Origin: Thiobacillus sp. SCUT-2 | Lineage (GTDB): Bacteria > Pseudomonadota > Gammaproteobacteria > Burkholderiales > Thiobacillaceae | Length of the DNA stretch: 64,000 nucleotides | Assembly (NCBI RefSeq): GCF_035621355.1 | Contig: NZ_CP141769.1 | Span: 2,232,001-2,296,000 of the forward strand | Direction: 5' to 3' | In this document: positions 47,779 through 57,103 of the stretch, piece by piece | How positions within the stretch are numbered: position 1 is the stretch's first letter | How the letters are laid out: the number at the start of each line of letters is the position of its first letter | Translations under genes and position numbers: made by a program | The notes under the pieces: model-generated | What the model saw: the letters and a program-made list of their open reading frames with translations, nothing else | What the model was told of the DNA's origin: nothing | The model's database searches: none

Positions 47779-48657
47779 GTGGAAGCAGGCTTCATGCCCC
47801 AGGGCCGGCGAGGCTTCCTCGTGGCCCTTGCGCTGTCATTGACGCTTCACGCCGGCCTCGTGGCAGGATGGAGGGCCCACGCGCCGCCACCGCCCGCCCC
47901 GATGGCAACGTCCTCGGCCCCTTTGCAGATCAGCTTCGCGGCGGCGCCCCATCCGAAGACGCACGCCGAGACCGACCACGCGAAACCCCGCCCCACGCGA
48001 ATCGCAGCCACGCCCCCGGATGCGGCGAAGAACCGAAACGCCCCGGTCGCGGATTCCGCTCCGCCCGCAGCGGAGGCGCCATCGGCCTCGATGCCGGCGC
48101 CGCCGGCGCCGACCGCGGAGGAATGGAAGCTCGCCTCCACCTACACGCTCAAGAACAGCAAGCGTTACCGCTACACCTGGGCGCAGCAGGTCCGGAGCAT
48201 GATGGGAACGGCGGTGGAAGGACCGCAGCAGGGCATGGTCCGGCTCCATATCGAGATCGCGCCCGACGGCAGGCTCGCCAAGGCGGACGTGCTGTGGTCG
48301 ACCTCGGAGACTGCGGAGAAGCTTGCCCTGCAGGCCATCCGGTCGCTGCCGCCGCTGCCGCCGACCCCGACCGGCAAGCCGCTGGTTTTCGACAAGACCA
48401 TCGCGTTCATGCCCTACGAGACCGGCTGGCCGCCCGTCTACAAATACGACTGCATCCCGGACCCGCCGTCCTTCCATAACCGCTTCGCGCAGAACGGCGC
48501 GGCGACCCGGGCCACCCCGCGCGAGCCTGCCGAGGGCGATGCCTCCGGGACCGACTGCTCGCCCGACGACACCGCGGATTCCATCGAGGCGGAAGAGAAG
48601 GACATGCAGCGCCAGTTCAAGGAATGGGGCGCGGGGCGCTTGAACGGGGTGGAGTGA
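47779..48657 (+). CDS. TonB-like energy-transducer protein
   Basis: A 292-residue protein: one N-terminal membrane helix (GFLVALALSLTLHAGLVAGW), a proline/alanine-rich stretch of about 70 residues that would span the periplasm, then a TonB C-terminal-like domain (MVRLHIEIAPDGRLAKADVL, ETAEKLALQAIRSLPPLPP). A 50-residue acidic tail follows, unusual for TonB. No ExbB/ExbD or receptor is adjacent, so the partner is unknown. GTG at 47779 has GGAG upstream; ATG at 47794 is an alternative start. Confidence 0.75.
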   Translation: MEAGFMPQGRRGFLVALALSLTLHAGLVAGWRAHAPPPPAPMATSSAPLQISFAAAPHPKTHAETDHAKPRPTRIAATPPDAAKNRNAPVADSAPPAAEAPSASMPAPPAPTAEEWKLASTYTLKNSKRYRYTWAQQVRSMMGTAVEGPQQGMVRLHIEIAPDGRLAKADVLWSTSETAEKLALQAIRSLPPLPPTPTGKPLVFDKTIAFMPYETGWPPVYKYDCIPDPPSFHNRFAQNGAATRATPREPAEGDASGTDCSPDDTADSIEAEEKDMQRQFKEWGAGRLNGVE

Positions 48658-48661
48658 TCCT

Positions 48662-48679
48662 GGCCCGGGTTTCCGGGCC
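48662..48679 (+). terminator. Possible weak terminator hairpin
   Basis: Perfect 7-bp stem GGCCCGG / CCGGGCC with GTTT loop, 4 nt after the TonB-like stop. No T-run follows. Confidence 0.4.
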
Positions 48680-48803
48680 CCGAACGCGGATCGAGAACCT
48701 CTCGGGTGGGCAGCGCGACCGACCAGTCGCCATGCCCGTGATGAAACACGCACGCCGAGGCTCGGCGATGCGAACACGTCAGGTCTTGAGGAGAGTTGTG
48801 TCC

Positions 48804-48890
48804 TGGTGCCGGGAGGGGGACTCGAACCCCCACACCCTCACGGGCGGCGGATTTTGAATCCGCTGCGTCTACCGATTCCGCCATCCCGGC
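48804..48890 (-). tRNA. tRNA-Leu (anticodon CAA)
   Basis: An 87-nt class II tRNA on the minus strand. The acceptor stem GCCGGGA pairs with the 3' end before an encoded CCA (48804-48806); the anticodon loop TTCAAAA has CAA at 48854-48856; a long variable arm and GGTTCGAGTCC T-arm are present. It decodes UUG. It points away from the CRISPR locus. Confidence 0.97.
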
Positions 48891-49012
48891 CGGGGGCCGG
48901 GCACGCATGCGACCGGCGACAGAAGCCGGGCATTATCGCCGAACCGCGCCAACGCTGGCAAGGCGAAACGCGCTCGTCATCATGTGCTTGGCAGCATCGA
49001 ACCGAATACTAT

Positions 49013-49042
49013 AAAAAAGACCCGAGGAACGCCTCGGGTCTT
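49013..49042 (-). terminator. tracrRNA terminator
   Basis: Perfect stem AAGACCCGAGG / CCTCGGGTCTT (11 bp, loop AACG) with a run of six T on the minus strand (A-run 49013-49018). Confidence 0.9.
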
Positions 49043-49110
49043 GGGTTCGGTTCATCCCTTTCGGGATAACCTTATTGCAGCAACGGCTCTCACCCCGGAA
49101 AGCTACAACG
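49013..49110 (-). ncRNA. tracrRNA of the type II-C CRISPR system
   Basis: Minus-strand RNA of about 95 nt between tRNA-Leu and cas9. Its 5' part is an anti-repeat: positions 49074-49109 match the array repeat at 29 of 36 positions, with the mismatches clustered as the central bulge expected in a crRNA:tracrRNA duplex. After TGCAATAAGG come a hairpin ATCCC-GAAA-GGGAT (49054-49067) and the terminator hairpin, the same order as Neisseria meningitidis tracrRNA. A promoter lies directly upstream. It pairs with crRNA and loads Cas9. Confidence 0.9.
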
Positions 49111-49116
49111 GAAAAG

Positions 49117-49146
49117 AATATACAGGGAGGCAGCGGTGGAAGACAA
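49117..49146 (-). promoter_or_regulatory. tracrRNA promoter overlapping the cas9 start
   Basis: On the minus strand TTGTCT (49146-49141) and TATATT (49122-49117) are 18 nt apart. The -35 lies inside cas9 codons 2-4 and the -10 just before the cas9 ribosome site, placing the tracrRNA start at about 49109-49110, exactly at the anti-repeat edge. Confidence 0.65.
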
Positions 49147-52100
49147 CACCCGGAATTTGACTTTTGGTTTCGATATCGGGATCGCCTCGGTCGGCTGGGC
49201 TGTCCTTGCCCCAAACCGGATCGTGTCTCTTGGGGTGCGCGCATTCGACAAGGCTGAAACCGCCAAGGAAGGCGAACCCCTGAATCTTGCACGGCGGTCT
49301 GCCCGATTGATGCGCCGACGCCTGTATCGCCGCGCGTGGCGTCAAACCAAGGTCGCACGCCTGCTCAAACGTGAAGGCTTGATTGCGGACATCGAACTGT
49401 TACGCGGGCAGCGCCCGGCACCGATATCGCCATGGCAACTGCGCGTGGAAGGGCTCGACCGCCTGCTCGCTCCCGATGAGTGGGCGCGTGTGTTGTACCA
49501 CCTGTGCAAGCACCGGGGCTTCCATTGGATCAGCCGCGCCGAAGAAAGAAAGGCAGGCGAAGACGCCAAGGGTGAAGGCGGGAAGGTAAAGAAGGGGCTC
49601 GCCGCCACCGCCAGCCTGATGCGCGATAAAGACTATCGAACCGCGGCGGAAATGCTGCTCAAAGAGTTCCCCGATGGTCCGCAACGCAACAAGCAGGGCG
49701 ATTACGGGAAAGCATTGTCGCGCGTTCTGCTCGCCGACGAAGTGCATCTTCTGTTTGAATGCCAGCACACATTCGGCAACCCGCACACCAGCGATGATCT
49801 TCGGACGGCCATTTTAGGAAATGGCGACCGCAAAAGTGGTCTGTTCTGGTTACAGAAACCCGCGCTGTCTGGAGACAACCTGCTCAGAATGCTCGGGCGT
49901 TGCACGTTCGAGAAAGCCGAGTTCCGCGCACCCAAGGCCAGCTTCACTTCCGAGCGGCATGTCTGGCTCACCCGGCTCAACAACTTGCGTATCGTGACCA
50001 ACGGTATAACGCGTCCGCTCAACGAACAGGAACGGCAGATCGCGCTGCCTCTCCCGTACAACCAGGCTGGCGATCTCACCCATAAGCAATTGCGCGCCGC
50101 CATGACCAAGGGTGGCTTGTGGGACGAGACGTATCGCTTCGCCAGATTTTCTTACGCGCAGACAGCGGACGGAAAAGTCAAAGACCCGGAAAGCGCTGTG
50201 CTGGTCAAGCTCCCCGCCTGGCAGGAGTTGCGCAAACAGATGAAGGATAGGGGGCTGGAGACCGAATGGCAAAGCCTGACAGGTGCCGCCCAATCCGGAA
50301 ACCCTGACGTGCTGGACCGCATCGCCTGGGTGCTGTCCGTCTACAAGGACGATACGGAAGTCGAACGGGAGCTTCGCGCGCTTGGCCTGCCGGGTGGGCA
50401 AGCGATGATCGATGCACTTTCGGAAATTCGCTTCGACAAGTTCAGCAATCTCTCGCTCAAGGCCTTGCGCCTGATCGTGCCCCATATGGAAGCAGGCATG
50501 CGCTATGACGAAGCCTGTGAAGCAGCCGGCTACCACCACAGCCAGCTGTTCAAGACGGGAGAAGGCGAAGAACGCTACCTGCCCCCGTTCTATTCGGGCC
50601 GAGACAAACATGGGCGCATGCTGTTCAACGATGAACTCGACATCCCGCGCAATCCGGTGGTGCTGCGCGCCCTCAATCAGGCACGCAAGGTAATGAATGC
50701 TCTGATCCGCAAATACGGATCACCCGCGTCAGTACACATTGAGATGGCACGCGACTTGTCCAAGCCATTTGACGACCGCAGGGATATCAAGAAAGAGCAG
50801 GACGAATACCAGAGGCGTAACCGCGAAGACAAAGCGCGCTTCGCCGAGCATTACGGCCAGATGCCCAAAGGCCAGGAATTCGACAAGTGGCGGCTGTACC
50901 GGGAGCAACAAGGGAAGTGCGCCTATTCCATCGAGCCGATTGACCTGAACCGATTACTCGAACCAGGATATGTCGAGATCGACCACGCCCTGCCTTATTC
51001 ACGCAGCTTCGATGACAGCAAGAACAACAAGGTTCTGGTGCTCGCGAAGGAAAACCGGGACAAGGGCAACGCCACGCCCTATGAATATCTGGATGGCGAG
51101 AACAACAGCGAGCGCTGGCAACGTTTCGTCGCCTATGTCGAGGGCAACAAGGCCTACCGGCTCGCCAAGCGAACCCGACTCTTGCGCAAGAACTTCGGTA
51201 CGGAAGAAGCCCGTGATTTCCGGGAGCGCAACCTCAACGATACCCGTTACATCAGCAGGTTCTTCAAAAACTACGTCGAGCGTTACCTGAAGCTGGCGGA
51301 TGGGAGCGAATCGAAGCGGTGCGTCGTGCTGTCCGGCCAACTCACCGCTTTCCTGCGTGCGCGTTGGGGTTTGTTGAAAATCCGAACCGACAGCGACCGG
51401 CATCACGCGCTGGACGCCGTCGTGGTCGCGGCCTGCAGCCACGGCATGGTCAAGCGCTTGTCGGACTATTCGCGCCGCAAGGAGCTCGAAGCGGTGCGCG
51501 ATGGATTCATCGATCTCGAAACCGGCGAGATCGTGAACCACGCCATGTACAAGCAATTGAAGGAACACTTCCCCGACCCCTGGCCGGGTTTCCGCCACGA
51601 ACTGGAAGCGCGCTTGTTCATCGACAACCCTGTGCAATTGCGCGCCGCTGTCGAGGGCCTTGGAAGTTATCCGGCAGATGAACTGGAACCCCTAAAACCG
51701 CTGTTCGTCTCGCGCGCGCCGCAGCGTCGCAACGGCGGCGCCGCACACAAGGACACCATCTACGCCCAGCCCAAACGACTCAAAATTCAAGGCGGCGTCA
51801 CGCAGAAAATCCCGCTCGCCAGCCTGACGCTGAAGGATCTTGACACGCTTGTCGAACCACACCGAAACGGGAAACTGTATGCAGCCATCCGTGAACGACT
51901 CGAGGCGCATGGCGGCAAGGGTGACAAAGCCTTCCCCGCAGGCAACCCGCTGCGCAAGCCGGATCGGGGCGGCAACCCGAATGGTCCGATTGTTCGTTCC
52001 GTCACCAAGGTCATCGACAAACAATCCGGCATACCCGTGCGCGGAGGCCTCGCCAAGAACGACAGCATGTTGCGCGTAGACGTGTTCACTAAGGATGGCA

Positions 52101-52531
52101 AGTTCCATCTGGTTCCCGTCTATGTCCATCACAAGGTGAAAGGATTACCGAATCGGGCAATCGTGGCCTTCAAGGACGAAGCGGAATGGACTGTGATCGA
52201 CGACGGGTTTAATTTCTGCTTCTCGCTGCACCCGAATGACTTCGTGAAGGTCACGCAGCGCTCCGGTGAAAACATCTGCGGGTATTACAGAGGCTGCCAC
52301 AGCGGCACGGGTGCAATAAATGTCGCCCTGCATGATCGATATGCATTCGGCGAAAAGACCACCAGTCTCGCATTCAGTAAAAAAAGCCCCGGCAAGCCAA
52401 TTCCTAACGACAAGCTCGGTTTGATAGAGGGGATTGGGGTAAAACTCGCTGCGAACATCGAGAAATTTCATATCGATGTACTCGGTAATCTCTATCCCGC
52501 CCCGCCGGAGATGAGGCGTGACCTGGCGTAG
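49136..52531 (+). CDS. cas9: CRISPR-associated endonuclease Cas9, type II-C
   Basis: An 1131-residue Cas9, slightly larger than the Neisseria enzyme. All catalytic parts are present: RuvC-I GFDIGIASVGWAVL (Asp13), arginine-rich bridge helix at about 52-79 (ARRSARLMRRRLYRRAWR), RuvC-II SVHIEMARDLS (Glu536), HNH VEIDHALPYSRSFDDS (Asp616, His617, with Asn640 completing the site) and RuvC-III RHHALDAVVV (His756, Asp760). The C-terminal wedge/PAM-binding part is unlike any I can assign, so the PAM is unknown. GTG start with AGGGAGG 8 nt upstream. cas1 overlaps its end. Base composition is visibly less GC-rich than neighbours, suggesting horizontal acquisition. Confidence 0.97.
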   Translation: MEDNTRNLTFGFDIGIASVGWAVLAPNRIVSLGVRAFDKAETAKEGEPLNLARRSARLMRRRLYRRAWRQTKVARLLKREGLIADIELLRGQRPAPISPWQLRVEGLDRLLAPDEWARVLYHLCKHRGFHWISRAEERKAGEDAKGEGGKVKKGLAATASLMRDKDYRTAAEMLLKEFPDGPQRNKQGDYGKALSRVLLADEVHLLFECQHTFGNPHTSDDLRTAILGNGDRKSGLFWLQKPALSGDNLLRMLGRCTFEKAEFRAPKASFTSERHVWLTRLNNLRIVTNGITRPLNEQERQIALPLPYNQAGDLTHKQLRAAMTKGGLWDETYRFARFSYAQTADGKVKDPESAVLVKLPAWQELRKQMKDRGLETEWQSLTGAAQSGNPDVLDRIAWVLSVYKDDTEVERELRALGLPGGQAMIDALSEIRFDKFSNLSLKALRLIVPHMEAGMRYDEACEAAGYHHSQLFKTGEGEERYLPPFYSGRDKHGRMLFNDELDIPRNPVVLRALNQARKVMNALIRKYGSPASVHIEMARDLSKPFDDRRDIKKEQDEYQRRNREDKARFAEHYGQMPKGQEFDKWRLYREQQGKCAYSIEPIDLNRLLEPGYVEIDHALPYSRSFDDSKNNKVLVLAKENRDKGNATPYEYLDGENNSERWQRFVAYVEGNKAYRLAKRTRLLRKNFGTEEARDFRERNLNDTRYISRFFKNYVERYLKLADGSESKRCVVLSGQLTAFLRARWGLLKIRTDSDRHHALDAVVVAACSHGMVKRLSDYSRRKELEAVRDGFIDLETGEIVNHAMYKQLKEHFPDPWPGFRHELEARLFIDNPVQLRAAVEGLGSYPADELEPLKPLFVSRAPQRRNGGAAHKDTIYAQPKRLKIQGGVTQKIPLASLTLKDLDTLVEPHRNGKLYAAIRERLEAHGGKGDKAFPAGNPLRKPDRGGNPNGPIVRSVTKVIDKQSGIPVRGGLAKNDSMLRVDVFTKDGKFHLVPVYVHHKVKGLPNRAIVAFKDEAEWTVIDDGFNFCFSLHPNDFVKVTQRSGENICGYYRGCHSGTGAINVALHDRYAFGEKTTSLAFSKKSPGKPIPNDKLGLIEGIGVKLAANIEKFHIDVLGNLYPAPPEMRRDLA

Positions 52532-53426
52532 CGTGATGATTTCGCGCCCCGCCAATCTGCGGCGGGACAAATTTGCCCTGCTCATCGAGCAGGAAGACGA
52601 TGCGCGTGTTCCATTCGAGGATATCGCCGTCATCGTCCTCAACCACCGCGAGATCACGCTGTCGCACTCTGTATTGTCGGCCTGCGGCGAATACGGCATC
52701 GGCCTCTTTTCCATAGGCCCGACTCACCACCCGAACGGCGTCTTCCTGCCCTTCCTTTCCCACAGCCGCGCAACGCGCGTGCTGCGTCTGCAGCTCGCAC
52801 TAGGCAAACCGGCCGCCAAGCGCGCCTGGCAAACCATCATTCAGTCCAAGATTCAGAATCAGGCGAAATGTCTCGAACGCTTGGGCAAGCCCGGGACAGA
52901 ACGCCTGGAATCACTGGCCCGCCGCGTGCGTTCGGGCGATCCGGACAATCTCGAATCCCAGGCAAGCGCGGCCTATTTCCGTGCCTTATATGGCAACGAC
53001 TTTCATCGCGGCCAACCGCGCTGGATCAATGCCGCGATGGACTATGGATATGCCGTATTCCGTGCCGCGATTGCGCGCGGGCTTGTCGCACACGGGTTTT
53101 TGCCCGCGTTAGGTCTGTTCCACGCCAGTGAGCAGAACGCGTTCAATCTGGCTGATGATCTAATCGAACCGTATCGGCCACTGGTTGACCTGCATGTGAC
53201 CGAGCATAGTTTTGGACATGATGTAGATGACTTGCAGCCCGCCGACAAAGTCGCGCTGGTCAATCTTCTGAATGTGGACATGGCCATGCCACGCGGAACG
53301 ACGTCCGCGTTGACTTCCATCGAACAGGCGGTCGAGTCCTTGGCGCGGCTTTATGAAGGAGGTAGCGCCGAGTTGCTGGAGTTGCCCCGCCTCATCGGTC
53401 TGGCGCTGCACCAGTATGAGTGCTGA
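52518..53426 (+). CDS. cas1: CRISPR adaptation integrase Cas1
   Basis: A 302-residue type II Cas1 beginning with the family-typical MTWRSVMIS from a GTG that lies inside the end of cas9 (14-nt overlap). Active-site regions are visible: NLESQASAAYFRALYG (Glu), and LGLFHASEQNAFNLADDLIEPYRP (His and acidic ligand). With Cas2 it inserts new spacers. No csn2 or cas4 is present, which defines subtype II-C. Confidence 0.97.
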   Translation: MTWRSVMISRPANLRRDKFALLIEQEDDARVPFEDIAVIVLNHREITLSHSVLSACGEYGIGLFSIGPTHHPNGVFLPFLSHSRATRVLRLQLALGKPAAKRAWQTIIQSKIQNQAKCLERLGKPGTERLESLARRVRSGDPDNLESQASAAYFRALYGNDFHRGQPRWINAAMDYGYAVFRAAIARGLVAHGFLPALGLFHASEQNAFNLADDLIEPYRPLVDLHVTEHSFGHDVDDLQPADKVALVNLLNVDMAMPRGTTSALTSIEQAVESLARLYEGGSAELLELPRLIGLALHQYEC

Positions 53427-53748
53427 GACGAGGCGATTCATGCGGATGCTGGTGTTCTTCGATCTGCCAGTCGTCACCAGAGCAGAACGGCGCGCCTACA
53501 CCGTCTTCCGTCGTTTCCTTCTCAACGATGGCTACGACATGATCCAGTTTTCCGTCTATGGGCGCATTCTCAATGGCACCGACGCGGAGACCAAACACAT
53601 GAAACGTCTCGTGGACAACCTGCCGCCTGCAGGATCCGTGCGCGTGCTGACTGTGACCGAGAAGCAGTTTGCAAGCATGAAACTCCTGGTCGGCTTGCCG
53701 CTGTTTCAGGAAAAAACCGTCAACGCCCAGCAGATCTTGCTGTTCTGA
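53416..53748 (+). CDS. cas2: CRISPR adaptation protein Cas2
   Basis: A 110-residue Cas2 with MRMLVFFDLPVVTRAERRAY (ferredoxin-fold first strand with the conserved Asp) and DGYDMIQFSVYGRIL. The chosen ATG (53416) overlaps cas1 by 11 nt. A longer in-frame form is inside cas1 and has no Cas2 features. Forms the Cas1-Cas2 integration complex. Confidence 0.96.
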   Translation: MSAETRRFMRMLVFFDLPVVTRAERRAYTVFRRFLLNDGYDMIQFSVYGRILNGTDAETKHMKRLVDNLPPAGSVRVLTVTEKQFASMKLLVGLPLFQEKTVNAQQILLF

Positions 53749-53752
53749 CCAG

Positions 53753-53805
53753 AAAAAAATAACCCACAAACCCGCTCAAAACCAGGCGCTGAGCGGGTCT
53801 GTGGG
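53753..53805 (-). terminator. Terminator of the CRISPR array (minus strand)
   Basis: 16-nt arms 53763-53778 and 53790-53805 pair at 15 of 16 positions around an 11-nt loop, with a run of seven T on the minus strand (A-run 53753-53759). It lies between cas2 and the array, facing transcription coming from the array. It may also slow cas2 transcripts. Confidence 0.85.
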
Positions 53806-53811
53806 CGGGGT

Positions 53812-54309
53812 ATTGTAGCTTTCCGGGGTGAGAGAGGGAGCTACAACGCCGATCGCCGGCACCACCCCGTTTATACGATTGTAGCTTTCCGGGGTGAGAG
53901 AGGGAGCTACAACGTGCATGCAGGCCATGAGCCAGCTCGCATGATTGTAGCTTTCCGGGGTGAGAGAGGGAGCTACAACTGGCACGACACTGCAGCAAGC
54001 AAAGCGGATATTGTAGCTTTCCGGGGTGAGAGAGGGAGCTACAACATGGCGCGTCATTTGACTACAGCCCCTCTGATTGTAGCTTTCCGGGGTGAGAGAG
54101 GGAGCTACAACCGCCCGAGACCGGCTACTACATCGCGGCGAATTGTAGCTTTCCGGGGTGAGAGAGGGAGCTACAACTGTTGGCGCTGCAGCAGTCCGTT
54201 GCCGGATATTGTAGCTTTCCGGGGTGAGAGAGGGAGCTACAACATTTTCGGCTCCTTGGTTGACGCGGCGGCTATTGTAGCTTTCCGGGGTGAGAGAGGG
54301 AGCTACAAC
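53812..54309 (-). CRISPR. Type II-C CRISPR array, 8 repeats, 7 spacers
   Basis: Eight identical 36-nt repeats starting at 53812, 53878, 53944, 54010, 54076, 54142, 54208 and 54274, with seven different 30-nt spacers. In crRNA orientation (minus strand) the repeat begins GTTGTAGCTCCC and ends GCTACAAT, the same ends as the Neisseria meningitidis II-C repeat. The ending TACAAT can act as a -10 box inside each repeat. Orientation is supported by the minus-strand terminator beside cas2 and by the anti-repeat of the tracrRNA. No repeat is degenerate at either end. Confidence 0.98.
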
Positions 54310-54349
54310 CTGCTCGATGAGGCGAAACCCACGCCCCATCGAGCAGGTT
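54307..54349. repeat. 13-bp inverted repeat at the outer array edge
   Basis: AACCTGCTCGATG (54307-54319) and CATCGAGCAGGTT (54337-54349) match perfectly around a 17-nt loop. The first three bases are the end of the last repeat. A second small hairpin GCCCC-TTGC-GGGGC follows (54352-54365). Confidence 0.85.
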
Positions 54350-54386
54350 GAGCCCCTTGCGGGGCGGTCTATAAATAGGCGCCCGC

Positions 54387-54392
54387 TATAAT
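54387..54392 (+). promoter_or_regulatory. -10 box of queA (leaderless)
   Basis: TATAAT followed by CGCGTCCC and the queA ATG; only 8 nt separate box and start codon. Confidence 0.65.
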
Positions 54393-54400
54393 CGCGTCCC

Positions 54401-55435
54401 ATGCGTGTCGCCGATTTCGACTTCGACCTCCCCCCCGACCTGATCGCCCAGTTCCCGCCCGCCGAGCGCGGCGGCAGCCGGCTGCTGCACGTCGACGCGG
54501 CAGGTGCCTTGCACGACCGCATGTTTCGCGACCTGCCCGCGCTGCTGCGCCCGGACGACCTGCTGGTCATGAACGACACGCGCGTCATCAAGGCGCGCCT
54601 GTTCGGCCACAAGGACTCCGGCGGCAAGGTGGAACTGCTGGTGGAGCGGGTCACCGGCGAATTCGAGGTGCTGGCCTTCATCCGCGCCAGCCACGCACCG
54701 AAGCCGGGTTCGCGCATCGACCTCGCCGACGACGAGGCGGTCGAGGTGCTGGCGCGGCAGGACGACCTCACCCGCCTGCGCTTTGCGCGGCCGGTGCTCG
54801 AGGTGCTCGACCGCCTCGGCCGCCTGCCGCTGCCGCCCTACATCGAGCACACGCCGACGGCCGACGACGAGGCGCGCTACCAGACCGTTTATGCCAATGA
54901 ACCGGGAGCGGTCGCGGCGCCGACCGCGGGCCTCCACTTCGACGAGGCGATGTTGGCGACGCTGCGCAAGCAGGGCATCCGCACGGCGCAGATCACGTTG
55001 CACGTCGGCGCCGGCACCTTCCAGCCGGTGCGCGTCGAGCACGTCGCCGACCACCGCATGCACAGCGAGCGCTATACGATCCCGCAGGCGACGGCCGATG
55101 CGATCGACGAGACGCATGCCCGCGGCGGCCGCGTCGTCGCGGTCGGCACGACCAGCCTGCGCGCGCTCGAAGCGGCGGCGCAATCGGGCAAGCTGCACGC
55201 CGGCTCGGGCGAGACCGACATCTTCATCACGCCGGGCTACGCGTTCAGGGCCGTCGACGCGCTGATCACCAACTTCCATCTGCCGAAGTCCACGCTGCTG
55301 ATGCTGGTCTCCGCCTTCGCCGGCGTCGACACGATCCGCGCCGCGTATGCCCACGCCATCAGGGAACGCTACCGCTTCTTCAGCTACGGCGACGCGATGT
55401 TCTTAGAAAAAACACACGACGATCTATCCCAATAA
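54401..55435 (+). CDS. queA: tRNA ribosyltransferase-isomerase QueA
   Basis: A 344-residue enzyme making epoxyqueuosine in tRNA from S-adenosylmethionine. Motifs: [22 protein letters not shown] (cited in part: [11 protein letters not shown]), [36 protein letters not shown] and [16 protein letters not shown]. Queuosine partner tgt follows after a repeat-filled spacer, the common queA-tgt order. Confidence 0.97.
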   Translation: MRVADFDFDLPPDLIAQFPPAERGGSRLLHVDAAGALHDRMFRDLPALLRPDDLLVMNDTRVIKARLFGHKDSGGKVELLVERVTGEFEVLAFIRASHAPKPGSRIDLADDEAVEVLARQDDLTRLRFARPVLEVLDRLGRLPLPPYIEHTPTADDEARYQTVYANEPGAVAAPTAGLHFDEAMLATLRKQGIRTAQITLHVGAGTFQPVRVEHVADHRMHSERYTIPQATADAIDETHARGGRVVAVGTTSLRALEAAAQSGKLHAGSGETDIFITPGYAFRAVDALITNFHLPKSTLLMLVSAFAGVDTIRAAYAHAIRERYRFFSYGDAMFLEKTHDDLSQ

Positions 55436-55454
55436 CATGACAACGAATACGAGA

Positions 55455-55524
55455 CCGTTCGGGCTGAGCCTGTCGAAGCCCCATCGCGGTGCATACAGCG
55501 CTTCGACAAGCTCAGCGCGAACGG
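55455..55524. repeat. REP-like inverted pair between queA and tgt
   Basis: Two arms (55455-55478 and 55501-55524), each carrying a TTCGACAAGCTCA-type core and an outer CCGTTC/GAACGG end, face each other around a 22-nt loop with a few mismatches. Same family as the cluster between panB and panC. Confidence 0.88.
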
Positions 55525-55537
55525 ATTGTTGTCGTGA

Positions 55538-56674
<1,137 letters not shown>

Positions 56675-56720
56675 AATCGTCCGGATTTGACTGACCTGCC
56701 CTGTTTCGGAGCGTTTGACC

Positions 56721-57038
56721 ATGATTTCGCTTGCCTACGCGCAAACCGCCGCCCCCGCCACGCCGGGTTTCGAGCAATTCCTTCCGCTCGTCATCATTTT
56801 CGTGCTGTTCTGGCTGATGCTGATCCGTCCGCAGATGAAGCGCGCCAAGGAGCAGAAGAAGATGCTGTCGGAGCTGGCCAAGGGCGACGAAGTCGTCACG
56901 GGCGCCGGCCAGGTCGGCAAGATCGTCAAGATCGGCGAGCAGTACATTTCGCTGGAGATCGCCGACGGCGTGGTCACCCACGTGCAGAAGCAGTCGATCC
57001 AGACCCTGCTGCCAAAAGGCACGATCAAGGGCCTGTAA
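56721..57038 (+). CDS. yajC: Sec translocase accessory subunit YajC
   Basis: A 105-residue membrane protein: MISLAYAQTA, one helix FLPLVIIFVLFWLMLIRPQ, then KRAKEQKKMLSELAKGDEVV. Standard YajC, forming a complex with SecD and SecF. An alternative TTG start 6 nt upstream adds two residues. Confidence 0.96.
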   Translation: MISLAYAQTAAPATPGFEQFLPLVIIFVLFWLMLIRPQMKRAKEQKKMLSELAKGDEVVTGAGQVGKIVKIGEQYISLEIADGVVTHVQKQSIQTLLPKGTIKGL

Positions 57039-57103
57039 ACGCACGGGCGGGGAGACTTCGATCCCGCGTCCTGCATCCCGCATCCTGACCCCCGTCCCCT
57101 GAC

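Noticed and set aside
48804-48890. tRNA-Leu as the integration site of the CRISPR locus
   Set aside because: The tRNA 3' end points away from the cas genes and no direct repeat of it is visible at the far side near 54.3 kb.
53980-53995. Sigma-54-like TGGCACG in the third spacer
   Set aside because: The -12 half reads CTGCA rather than TTGCA and it is inside a spacer acquired from foreign DNA.
53776-54771. Long minus-strand open frame with the peptide VVAPSLTPESYN repeated
   Set aside because: It is simply the translation of the CRISPR repeats (36 nt plus 30 nt is a multiple of three), not a repeat protein.
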